From Vicinamibacteraceae bacterium (GTDB taxonomy: Bacteria > Acidobacteriota > Vicinamibacteria > Vicinamibacterales > JAFNAJ01): DNA of 42,969 nucleotides. Below are positions 34,251-41,286 of the stretch, piece by piece. The first letter of the stretch is position 1, and every line of letters starts with the position of its first letter. A program made the translations under genes and the position numbers. Location: the NCBI GenBank assembly GCA_023384595.1, contig JAHDVQ010000018.1, positions 1 to 42,969 on the forward strand. The letters run 5' to 3'. Below the pieces are notes generated by a model. It saw only the letters and a program-made list of their open reading frames with translations. It did no database searches and was not told where the DNA came from.

Positions 34251-34358
34251 CTATCGGGGCGTCTTCTGGTTCACCGGTTCACTCGGGTAGTCGATGAGCC
34301 ACGGGCATCCGACGGGAGGCCGCGAACTGGACGGGGACCTGACGATGAGAACCTTCAC
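34251..34358 (-). CDS. Candidate RiPP precursor peptide, 35 residues
   Basis: A short frame starting with GTG at 34358, overlapping the TGA of the radical SAM gene in a GTGA junction, and ending TAG at 34251-34253. It begins MKVLIVRSP, has a Ser/Pro/Arg-rich middle, and ends in an aromatic-rich, proline-punctuated segment (GCPWLIDYPSEPVNQ, then KTPR). The C-terminal part contains one each of Cys, Trp and Tyr plus Asp, Asn and Lys, residues commonly modified by SPASM maturases. About 80% of third codon positions are G or C, consistent with real coding. I do not recognise the family. Support is positional: coupling to the maturase and a strong hairpin immediately after. No leader/core cleavage motif such as double glycine is seen. 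Confidence 0.55.
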   Translation of the reverse strand: MKVLIVRSPSSSRPPVGCPWLIDYPSEPVNQKTPR

Positions 34359-35794
34359 GATGCTGCCCCTTTCTGTTGCGCCGCCACTTCCAGGGCGTGC
34401 GCGACGAGCGCCGATTCAAGGCTGGCCTTGTGACACGCCGGCGCGTGCATGTCACCCAGTTCGTGGTGCGCGGCCACCGTGCAGCCGCCGGCACACACCG
34501 GGACGAAGCTGCAGTCGCCGCATCGCTTCCAGGCTTCGAGACGTTCGAAGGCGGCGGCGGTAGCCGCCGCGGCCTCGCGCGCGATGTGCCCGGTGGTCAT
34601 GGCGGCTTCGCCCGCGAAGCCCGGGCAGGCATAGAGGTCGCCCGTGGGGCCGATGGTGTAGGCGTGCCGCTTGTGGATCTCGCAGGGACCCATGTGCAGG
34701 CCGTCGGGCGTCGGGAACCCGCGGCGCTTGATGTCGCGGCGCAGCCCGTCGAGCGCCTCGTCCACGAAGTGACACGAGTCGCACGGAGATGGGGACCGGC
34801 CCCCCGCGGCGAAGCCCGGGCCGGACGCCGTCGCGCAGGCGCCGCCAATCGGACGGCCGTCGGCATCGACGGGCGTGAGCGTCAGCCGTCGTGGCGTGGC
34901 TGGAGCGGCGGGTGCGGTCTGGCGCCCGATGACAGGCTTGAACGACACCTTGGCGATCGACGGTGCGAAGTCCTGCGCGGCGAGGAAGTCCAGCAGCGCG
35001 GGGAAACTCGCGGCCGACTCGGCGTCGAAGTTGCCGCCAATCGTGATCCGGCAGCGGTCGGCCACGGCGGCGATGTTGCGGATGATCCGGTCGAAGGTGC
35101 CCTGGCGGCCGCGGAGGGGGCGCATCCGGTCGTGCGTCGCACGGTCGCCGTCGAGGGTGACCTTCACGCCGTTCAGCCCCAGCGGGGCGAGCCGATCGAC
35201 GACCTCGGGCGAGAGCAACAGCCCGTTGGTGATGATGTTCAGGAGCTGCGTCACGCCGCGGGCGCGCGTGGCGGTCCAGAGCCGCTCGGCGAGCGTGTAG
35301 ACGGCGGGCAGGTTCAGGAGCGGTTCCCCGCCGAAGAAGGTCACGACCAGGCGTTCGGGCGACACGGCGTCGAGCCGCCGTTCGATCCAGTCCGCCACCC
35401 GCGCGGCCGTTTCGACCGACATGCGCGCGGCGTGGGCGTTGTGGTCGCCGTGATCGCCCTGGATGCAGTAGTCGCAGGCGAAGTTGCACTGCAGGGTGGT
35501 GAGCACGGTGACTCGCAGCTCGGTGCTGTCGTCACGGAAGGCCGCGAAGTGAGCCTCGAGCCGCGCCGCGTCGGCTTCGGTCCCCGGGGTGAGAAACCCG
35601 TGGGCCTCGAGCGCGGCGAGGGCGTCGCGCTCCTCGGCCCTCAACTGGTCGGCTTCGACCGACCCGGACGTGACCCGGTCGACGAGAGCCACGACGTCCG
35701 GCGAGACGAGGGCCTCGGCGTCGGTCAGCGTGTTCATGAGGAACACGGCGTCGCCCTCGAGGGGCACCGCGACGGTGAACCGGGATCTCTGCAT
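34355..35794 (-). CDS. Radical SAM/SPASM peptide maturase
   Basis: A 479-residue enzyme that uses reductive cleavage of SAM to modify a peptide. The N-terminal ~90 residues (FTVAVPLEGDAVFLMNTLTDAEALVS...) look like the PqqD/RRE-type recognition region of such maturases. The [4Fe-4S] motif CNFACDYC (Cys103, 107, 110) follows, then FFGGEPLLN and NIITNGLLLS in the TIM barrel. The C-terminal SPASM domain has CGDCSFVPVCAGGC (Cys425, 428, 434, 438) and a later Cys454; additional Cys residues (CDSC, GPCEIHKRH, YACPGF) fit auxiliary clusters. ATG 35794 is preferred over 35872 because a sigma54-type promoter at 35849-35863 would place transcription start between them. The gene is followed without a gap by the 35-residue ORF. 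Confidence 0.92.
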   Translation of the reverse strand: MQRSRFTVAVPLEGDAVFLMNTLTDAEALVSPDVVALVDRVTSGSVEADQLRAEERDALAALEAHGFLTPGTEADAARLEAHFAAFRDDSTELRVTVLTTLQCNFACDYCIQGDHGDHNAHAARMSVETAARVADWIERRLDAVSPERLVVTFFGGEPLLNLPAVYTLAERLWTATRARGVTQLLNIITNGLLLSPEVVDRLAPLGLNGVKVTLDGDRATHDRMRPLRGRQGTFDRIIRNIAAVADRCRITIGGNFDAESAASFPALLDFLAAQDFAPSIAKVSFKPVIGRQTAPAAPATPRRLTLTPVDADGRPIGGACATASGPGFAAGGRSPSPCDSCHFVDEALDGLRRDIKRRGFPTPDGLHMGPCEIHKRHAYTIGPTGDLYACPGFAGEAAMTTGHIAREAAAATAAAFERLEAWKRCGDCSFVPVCAGGCTVAAHHELGDMHAPACHKASLESALVAHALEVAAQQKGAAS

Positions 35795-35848
35795 GGGGCG
35801 CCTGTCGATGTCGCGTCCGGCCCGCGAGCCGGCGCACGCGCAGGGTGA

Positions 35849-35863
35849 GCAATCGACGTTCCG
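35849..35863 (-). promoter_or_regulatory. Sigma54-type (-24/-12) promoter of the maturase operon
   Basis: On the minus strand CGGAACG, four bases, then TTGCT reproduces the -24/-12 pattern: GG at 35862-35861 and GC at 35850-35849, exactly ten bases apart, differing from TGGCACG-N4-TTGC at two positions. Transcription should start near 35838, about 43 bases before the maturase ATG. The gene immediately upstream encodes a sigma54-dependent activator. Confidence 0.65.
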
Positions 35864-36148
35864 ATGCGGCACTGTCGGATTTCCGACTGCACAGCCCGCA
35901 CAGCCCCGCCGATTGCGCGCCTGTTCGCAGCGATCTCAATCGGCAGAGGCTGGGAATCCTTGAGCTAGGACCCTAGAATTGGTGTGACAGATTATGCAAT
36001 CGAGTGGCGGGCCGAAGGTGGCAGAAAATCCGACATCACGTGTGCGGAGTGTGCGGAGGGTCGAACTGCCATCCCCCCTCTGTCGGGAGGCTGACGCTTC
36101 GCGCGACCTCGAGTCGAGCCGGGTCGGCGCCTTGGGGCAGAACGGAAC
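35864..36148. promoter_or_regulatory. Upstream control region between NtrC-type regulator and maturase
   Basis: This is most of the only gap longer than 300 bases in the window (35795-36148). It holds a perfect inverted repeat GTCGGA-TT-TCCGAC (35874-35887), tandem GCACAGCCC (35889-35906), CTAGG-AC-CCTAG (35965-35976), a TAGAAT on the plus strand (35974-35979) and tandem TGTGCGGAG (36041-36058). The heptamer TGTGCGG/CCGCACA occurs three times (36041, 36050, and inverted at 35896). Such repeats 35-200 bases upstream of a sigma54 promoter are candidate enhancer sites. No convincing gene is present. Confidence 0.5.
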
Positions 36149-37549
36149 TCAGCTCTGGCCCTGGCCGCCGTATTCGCGCAGGCGGCGGGCCACCTCGCGG
36201 ATGTCGAGGCGCGCCATGCGGTGCTTCAGGGTCGAGAGCGGGATGCCCAGGTCGCGAGCCGTCGCCGTGACGCTCCAGTCGCAGCGCTCGAGCGCGCGGA
36301 TGATGAACGTGCGCTCGAAGGCCGCCATGGCCCGGTCGAGCACGCTCGACTCGTCGTCGGTCGCCGTGGCACGCGCAATCTGCAGTTCGACGGGGATGTC
36401 CTCGAGGTCGATGTGCCCGCTCTCGTTGATGGCCACGAGCCGCTCGATGAGGTTTTCGAGCTCGCGCACGTTCCCGGGCCACCAGTAGTCCTCGAGCACC
36501 TTCAGCGCGGCCTCCGACACGCCGGAGATCGGCCGGCGGAACCGGATGCTGTAGCGTCGGACGAAGAAGTCGACGAGCTCCGCAATGTCCTCGACGCGTT
36601 CCCTGAGCGGCGGCATCCGCACCGGAATCACGTTGATGCGGTAGTACAGGTCCTCGCGGAACCGGCCCTCGCGCACGGCGCGATCGAGATCGACGTTGGT
36701 GGCGCAGATCAGGCGGAAGTCGGTCCGGATGGCCTTGCGGCCGCCCACGCGCTCGATCTCGCCCTCCTGGATCGCGCGCAGCAGCTTCGACTGCAGGTCG
36801 GTCCTGAGGTCGCCAATCTCGTCGAGGAAGAGCGTCCCGCCCGAGGCGAGCTCGAACTTGCCGACCTGCTGGCGCACGGCCCCCGTGAACGCACCCCGCT
36901 CGTGTCCGAAGAGCGCGCTCTCGGTGAGCTCGGACGGGATGGCCGACAGGTTCACCGGAATGAACGGCCCGCTGCGGCGGGGCGACTCGCGGTGGATCAT
37001 CCGTGCCAGCAGCTCCTTGCCCGTGCCGCTCTCCCCGAGCACGAGCACCGTCGCCGACAGGCCCGCCACCTTGTGCATCAACTCGAGGGCCGCCCGGATC
37101 GCGGGGCTCGGTCCCGCCACGAACTCGCGGTCGTCTTCGGCCACCTGCGCCTCGAGCGCCTGCACGCGTCGATTCAGATCCTGGCGCTCGCTCGCCTTCG
37201 AGACCAGCGACCTGAGCGCGTCGTACTCGAAGTCCTTCGTGATGTAGTGGTAGGCGCCGAATTTCATGGCCTGGACGGCCGTCTCCACCTCGCTCACCGC
37301 CGAGATGACAATCACCTCGATCTGCGGCGCCTGGTCCTTGACGATCTTGAGCATCTCGAGGCCGTTCATCCCCGGCAGGCGCACGTCGAGCAGCATCAGG
37401 TCCACGCGCTCGTGCTTGACGACGGGGAGGGCCGCCTCGGCGCTGGCCGCGGCCACCACCTGGTAGTCGTGGCGCAGGATGGCCGTCAGCGTGTCGCGCA
37501 TCCCCTCATCGTCGTCGACGATGAGGATGGTCTTGGCGGGGGTGGTCAT
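36149..37549 (-). CDS. NtrC-family sigma54-dependent response regulator
   Basis: A 466-residue activator. The receiver domain has VDDDEG and phospho-acceptor Asp55 (LMLLDVRLPG), with Lys at YITKDF. The central AAA+ domain has Walker A GESGTGKE (172-179), the sigma54-contacting GAFTGA loop intact at 219-224, Walker B GGTLFLDEIGDL and RFREDLYYRINVIPVRMPPLRER. The C-terminus has a Fis-type helix-turn-helix (WSVTATARDLGIPLSTLKHRM). ATG 37549 starts the protein at MTTPAKTILIVDDDE; the open frame continues far upstream, antisense to lpd and the E2 gene, and is not coding there. A TAGAAT box lies 20 bases before the ATG. It is the natural partner for the kinase at 30806-32584. Confidence 0.95.
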   Translation of the reverse strand: MTTPAKTILIVDDDEGMRDTLTAILRHDYQVVAAASAEAALPVVKHERVDLMLLDVRLPGMNGLEMLKIVKDQAPQIEVIVISAVSEVETAVQAMKFGAYHYITKDFEYDALRSLVSKASERQDLNRRVQALEAQVAEDDREFVAGPSPAIRAALELMHKVAGLSATVLVLGESGTGKELLARMIHRESPRRSGPFIPVNLSAIPSELTESALFGHERGAFTGAVRQQVGKFELASGGTLFLDEIGDLRTDLQSKLLRAIQEGEIERVGGRKAIRTDFRLICATNVDLDRAVREGRFREDLYYRINVIPVRMPPLRERVEDIAELVDFFVRRYSIRFRRPISGVSEAALKVLEDYWWPGNVRELENLIERLVAINESGHIDLEDIPVELQIARATATDDESSVLDRAMAAFERTFIIRALERCDWSVTATARDLGIPLSTLKHRMARLDIREVARRLREYGGQGQS

Positions 37550-37569
37550 CGGTCCGTGCCGGCCCGGGT

Positions 37570-37575
37570 ATTCTA
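37570..37575 (-). promoter_or_regulatory. -10 box of the NtrC-type regulator gene
   Basis: TAGAAT on the minus strand, 20 bases before the regulator ATG, predicts a leader of about 14 bases. No -35 consensus is seen. The same hexamer precedes DUF2157 and the TamB-Omp85 fusion gene. Confidence 0.4.
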
Positions 37576-37655
37576 CCTTTGCGTGCGGCCGGAGGGCCGC
37601 GCGCTGCGGGCTGGCGCGCCGGCCGCCGTCATCGGGCCACGGGGCGACCCGCGGG

Positions 37656-37661
37656 TATACT
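37656..37661 (+). promoter_or_regulatory. -10 box of the lpd-E2 genes
   Basis: TATACT on the plus strand, 32 bases before the lpd GTG, in the 144-base divergent gap. No good -35 lies at 16-18 bases. A GGGAG Shine-Dalgarno at 37684-37688 follows and supports the GTG start at 37694. Confidence 0.5.
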
Positions 37662-37693
37662 AGGCGACTGGGCGCCCAACAACGGGAGACGAC

Positions 37694-39115
37694 GTGGCCA
37701 GCGAATACGATCTGATCGTGATTGGTGCGGGGACCGGCGGCTATGTGGCCGCCATCAGGGCCGCGCAGCTCGGGCTCAAGGTGGGGGTGGTCGAGAAGGC
37801 GCCAACGCTCGGCGGCACCTGCCTGAACTGGGGCTGCATTCCGACAAAGGCCCTCCTCGAGCACGCGCACGCCTGGAAGATCGTCCAGCAGGCCAAGGAG
37901 TGGGGCATCGGCCTTGGCGGCAGCCCGACGCTCGACATGGGCCGGGTCCACGAGCGGAAGCACAAGATCGTCAAGGGGCTGACGTCGGGCGTCGCCTTCC
38001 TGTTCAAGAAGAACAAGATCGACTGGATCAAGGGCACGGCGCGGCTGCTCGGCGCTGGCGCCGTCGAGGTGACCCCGGCCGAGGGCGGCTCGACGCAGAA
38101 GGTGAGTGCCCGCGAGATTCTCATCGCGACGGGCTCGTCGGCGCGCAGCGTGCCCGGCATCGAGTTCGACGGGACGCGCATCATCTCGAGCGACGAGGCC
38201 CTGGAGATGAACCCCGTGCCGCGCTCGATCGTGGTGATGGGCAGCGGTGCCGTCGGCGTCGAGTTCGCTTCGCTCTTCCACTCGCTGGGGAGCAGCGTCA
38301 CGCTCGTCGAGCTGTTGCCGCGGCTCGTGCCGAACGAGGACGAGGCCGTGTCGGCGGAGCTCGAGAAGAGCTTCAAGAAGCGGAAGATGAAGGTGCTCAC
38401 GGGCACCAGGGTGACGAGCGCGAAGAACACGGGCGAGGCGGTGGAGCTGACGGCGGAAACCGGCGACGGCAAGACCGAGACGTTCTCGGCCGACTACCTG
38501 CTCGTCGCCACGGGCCGCGGGCCGGTCACGGGCGGTCTGGGCATCGAGGAACTGGGCCTTGCGATGGAGCGCGGCTACATCAAGGTCGACACCGCCTACC
38601 GCACGTCGGTCGAGGGCATCTCGGCCGTGGGCGACGTCATCACCCTTGGCGACCGCGTTCACCCGCAGCTCGCGCACGTCTCGTCGATGGAGGGCATCGT
38701 CTGTGCCGAGCGCATTGCCGGCCGCGAGTGGCACCCCATCAACTACGACCACGTGCCGGCGTGCACCTACTGCGACCCCGAGATCGGGAGCGTGGGCCTC
38801 ACCGAGGCCGAAGCGCGCGAGCGCGGCTACGACGTCATCGTCGGCACCTTCCCCTTCGGCGTGCTCGGCCGCGCCAAGATCGCCCACGAGACCGAGGGCT
38901 TCGTGAAGATCGTCGCCGAGAAGAAGTACGACGAGATGCTCGGCGTGCACATGATCGGGCCGCGCGCGACCGAGCTCGTCGCCCAGGCGACGCTCGCGCT
39001 GAGGCTCGAGTGCACGGTCGAGGAACTGGTGCGAACCATCCACGCCCACCCGACCATGTCGGAAGCCGTGGCCGAGGCGGCGCACGCCGCGCACGGCGCC
39101 GCCATCCACCTCTGA
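37694..39115 (+). CDS. lpd: Dihydrolipoyl dehydrogenase (E3)
   Basis: A flavoenzyme that reoxidises dihydrolipoyl groups of 2-oxoacid dehydrogenase complexes with NAD. The 473-residue length is standard. The FAD dinucleotide fold is IGAGTGGYVAA (11-16), and the redox-active disulfide is Cys43/Cys48 in GGTCLNWGCIPTK. The NAD-binding motif is GSGAVGVEFASLFHSLG, the second FAD segment is SAVGDV, and the C-terminal HAHPTMSEAVAEA carries the catalytic His-Glu pair. The start is GTG with a GGGAG six bases away. The E2 gene starts 10 bases after the stop, so the two subunits share an operon; no E1 gene is in the window. Confidence 0.97.
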   Translation: MASEYDLIVIGAGTGGYVAAIRAAQLGLKVGVVEKAPTLGGTCLNWGCIPTKALLEHAHAWKIVQQAKEWGIGLGGSPTLDMGRVHERKHKIVKGLTSGVAFLFKKNKIDWIKGTARLLGAGAVEVTPAEGGSTQKVSAREILIATGSSARSVPGIEFDGTRIISSDEALEMNPVPRSIVVMGSGAVGVEFASLFHSLGSSVTLVELLPRLVPNEDEAVSAELEKSFKKRKMKVLTGTRVTSAKNTGEAVELTAETGDGKTETFSADYLLVATGRGPVTGGLGIEELGLAMERGYIKVDTAYRTSVEGISAVGDVITLGDRVHPQLAHVSSMEGIVCAERIAGREWHPINYDHVPACTYCDPEIGSVGLTEAEARERGYDVIVGTFPFGVLGRAKIAHETEGFVKIVAEKKYDEMLGVHMIGPRATELVAQATLALRLECTVEELVRTIHAHPTMSEAVAEAAHAAHGAAIHL

Positions 39116-39125
39116 GACGCCCGCC

Positions 39126-40556
39126 ATGCCCACCAACGTCGTGATGCCGCAGATGGGGGAGTCGGTCGCCGAGGGCACCCTCACCCGCTGGATCAAGAAG
39201 GTCGGCGATCGCATCGATCGTGACGAGCCGCTGTTCGAGATCTCGACCGACAAGGTCGACGCCGAGATCCCGTCGCCGGCCGCGGGCACGCTCGTCGAGA
39301 TTCGCGTGAAGGAAGGCGAGACGGTGCCGGTCGACAGCATTGTCGCGGTGCTGGCTGCGGAGGGCGAGCAGGTGGAGACGTCGCCGTCGGAGGCGGAGGC
39401 GTCCACAGCGCCGCCGTCGGAAGGGGCGCCGCCCGTGACGCCCGCCACGCCGCAGGCAGACGGCACGCCCGGCACCACCGCGGCGGCCGCCGCCGCGCAC
39501 GCGACCGCCGCGCACGCGACGGCCGATGCGACGGCCACACACGCGACGGCCGATGCGACGCCATCGTCCGCGGCGCCGTCGGTGGAGGGGCAGCGCGACG
39601 AGCTGCGGCGGACGCGCTCGTCGCCGCTCGTGCGGCGCATCGCGAAGGAGCATCAGGTGGACCTGGCGCAGGTCCCGGGCTCCGGCATCGGCGGGCGGGT
39701 GACGAAGCACGACATCCTGAACCACATCGAGACGCGCGGCGCGCGGCCCGCAGCGGGCGCGGCGCCGGGTGGCGCGGCGGCCGGCTCCGAGGCGGCGGCG
39801 GCAGCGGCCCCGTCGAGTTCCGCGGGCCCCCCGGCGGCGGCCGGCCCCGTCTTCCGTCCCGGCGAGGCCGTCGAGATCGTCCCGATGACCGTGATGCGCA
39901 AGAAGATCGCCGAGCACATGATCTTCAGCAAGCGCACCTCGGCGCACGTCCACTCGGTCTTCGAGGTCGACCTCCACCGCGTGGCGAAGATTCGCGAGGC
40001 GAAGAAGGCGGAGTACGAACGGCTCGGCGTGAAGCTCACCTACATGTCGTTCATCGCGCGCGCGGTGTGCGAGGCGCTCCGCGCCGTCCCGGTGATGAAC
40101 TCGTCGGTCGACGGCGACAACATCGTCTACAAGAAGGACATCAACCTCGGCATCGCGGTGGCGCTCGACTGGGGCCTCATCGTGCCGGTGGTGAGGCACG
40201 CCGACGAGAAGAACCTGCTCGGCCTCGGGCGCGCGATTGCCGATCTCGCCAGCCGGGCGCGCAGCAAGCAGCTCAAGCCCGACGAGGTGCAGGGCGGAAC
40301 GTTCACCATCACGAACCCCGGCGTGTTCGGCACCCTCTTCGGCATGCCGATCATCAGCCAGCCGCAGGTGGGCATCCTCGGCGTCGGCGCCATCGAGAAG
40401 CGCGTGGTCGTCACCGACGACGACACGATCGCGATCCGCCCGCGCGCGTACTTCAGCATCGGCTACGACCACCGCATCGTGGACGGAGCGGTCGCCGACG
40501 AGTTCATGTCGGTCGTCAAGCGAACGCTCGAGCAGTTCGATCCGGGCGCGGCCTAG
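39126..40556 (+). CDS. Dihydrolipoamide acyltransferase (E2) of a 2-oxoacid dehydrogenase complex
   Basis: The core of a pyruvate, 2-oxoglutarate or branched-chain 2-oxoacid dehydrogenase. One lipoyl domain (1-~80) has Lys43 in the TDKVDAE lipoylation motif. A long Ala/Thr/Pro-rich mobile linker follows (~85-160), containing a 27-base repeat. The E1/E3-binding domain is at ~165-200 (SSPLVRRIAKEHQVDL, GSGIGGRVTKHDIL), then a second Ala/Gly linker and the catalytic domain, with His449 and Asp453 in DHRIVDG near the C-terminus. The N-terminus (VVMPQMGESVAEGTLTRWIKKVG) is closest in style to SucB/BkdB-type E2 proteins, but substrate choice is not determined. Its lipoate would be attached via LipB, encoded next. 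Confidence 0.93.
   Translation: MPTNVVMPQMGESVAEGTLTRWIKKVGDRIDRDEPLFEISTDKVDAEIPSPAAGTLVEIRVKEGETVPVDSIVAVLAAEGEQVETSPSEAEASTAPPSEGAPPVTPATPQADGTPGTTAAAAAAHATAAHATADATATHATADATPSSAAPSVEGQRDELRRTRSSPLVRRIAKEHQVDLAQVPGSGIGGRVTKHDILNHIETRGARPAAGAAPGGAAAGSEAAAAAAPSSSAGPPAAAGPVFRPGEAVEIVPMTVMRKKIAEHMIFSKRTSAHVHSVFEVDLHRVAKIREAKKAEYERLGVKLTYMSFIARAVCEALRAVPVMNSSVDGDNIVYKKDINLGIAVALDWGLIVPVVRHADEKNLLGLGRAIADLASRARSKQLKPDEVQGGTFTITNPGVFGTLFGMPIISQPQVGILGVGAIEKRVVVTDDDTIAIRPRAYFSIGYDHRIVDGAVADEFMSVVKRTLEQFDPGAA
39513..39560 (+). repeat. 27-base-period repeat in the E2 linker
   Basis: A 21-base unit is present identically at 39513-39533 and 39540-39560, a period of 27 bases or nine codons. It encodes HATADAT-type repeats in the mobile linker. 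Being in frame and of a multiple of three, copy changes would lengthen or shorten the linker without a frameshift. Confidence 0.85.
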
Positions 40557-40561
40557 CCTGC

Positions 40562-40593
40562 AGCCCGGAGCCTGGAGCCCGGAGCCCGGAGCC
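40562..40593. repeat. Heptanucleotide tandem repeat before lipB
   Basis: Four complete units of AGCC(C/T)GG and a partial fifth lie between the E2 stop (40556) and the lipB ATG (40603). The period of seven matches the array at 8780-8856, although the unit differs. The last units supply a GGAG at 40588-40591, which is the only Shine-Dalgarno-like sequence for lipB. Confidence 0.85.
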
Positions 40594-40602
40594 TTTTCCA
40601 GA

Positions 40603-41286
40603 ATGTCGGCCCTCGAGATCCGCCGCCTCATGAACCTCTCCTACGAGGAGGGCGTGCGGCTGCAGCGGGACCTGGTGGAGGCGCGGCGCCGCGGCGAGAT
40701 TCCCGACCAGCTCCTGCTCGTCGAGCACCCGCACGTCATCACGCTCGGGGTGCGCGTGCGCGACGATCGCTCGCACATCGTGGCCGATGCGGCGACGCTC
40801 GCGTCGCGTGGCGTCACCGTGCACGAGAGCGGCCGCGGCGGCGATGTGACGTACCACGGGCCGGGACAGCTTGTCGGGTATCCGATTCTCGAGCTTCCCG
40901 AGGGGCGCCGCGACCTCCATCGCTACGTGCGCGACATCGAGGAAGCCCTCATCAGGGCCCTCGCGTCGTTCGGCATCGAGGCGGGGCGCGTGCCGAAACT
41001 CACGGGCGTGTGGGTGGGCGACGAGAAGATCGCTGCCATTGGCGTCCGCGTCTCACGCTGGATTACGAGTCACGGGTTCGCGCTCAACATCGACACGGAT
41101 CTGGACTACTTCGGCCTCATCGTGCCGTGCGGCATCACCGACAAGGGTGTCACGTCGATGGCGAAGGTGCTGGGCACGGCCCCGCCCCGGGAAGCCGTCG
41201 AGGCCGCGGTCGTCTCCGCCTTCGCGGAGGTGTTCGGGCTGGAGCCGCAGCTCGATCACGTGCCCAGCCTCGCACCGGGTCCGTAA
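40603..41286 (+). CDS. lipB: Octanoyl-[acyl-carrier protein]-protein octanoyltransferase
   Basis: Transfers octanoyl from acyl carrier protein to lipoyl domains, the first step of lipoate assembly. The 227-residue product has RGGDVTYHGPGQLVGYPI (79-94), Lys142 in GDEKIAAIGV and the nucleophile Cys176 in VPCGITDKGVTSM, the complete LipB catalytic set. ATG 40603 is used because the frame upstream runs through the E2 gene antisensically to nothing known and through the heptamer repeat. It lies 46 bases after the E2 gene whose product it should modify. lipA is not in the window. The 3' end overlaps the convergent aceK by 31 bases. Confidence 0.96.
   Translation: MSALEIRRLMNLSYEEGVRLQRDLVEARRRGEIPDQLLLVEHPHVITLGVRVRDDRSHIVADAATLASRGVTVHESGRGGDVTYHGPGQLVGYPILELPEGRRDLHRYVRDIEEALIRALASFGIEAGRVPKLTGVWVGDEKIAAIGVRVSRWITSHGFALNIDTDLDYFGLIVPCGITDKGVTSMAKVLGTAPPREAVEAAVVSAFAEVFGLEPQLDHVPSLAPGP

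Noticed and set aside
35992-36072. A 26-codon minus-strand ORF with GAGGGGGG directly before ATG, upstream of the maturase operon, considered as a second peptide gene.
   Set aside because: The G-run is too close to the ATG for good spacing, the product has no recognisable character, and it would lie upstream of the sigma54 promoter. It overlaps the tandem CTCCGCACA repeats, which better explain the sequence.
35994-36488. A plus-strand frame of 164 codons starting at 35994, preceded by TAGAAT at 35974.
   Set aside because: Most of it is antisense to the C-terminus of the NtrC-type regulator and its composition is that of a shadow frame; no domain is recognisable.
37550-39640. The minus-strand open frame continuing some 2 kb upstream of the NtrC-type regulator, suggesting a giant N-terminal extension.
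   Set aside because: It is antisense to lpd and the E2 gene, has no recognisable domain, and the regulator has a normal start at 37549. Long stop-free antisense frames are expected at this GC content.
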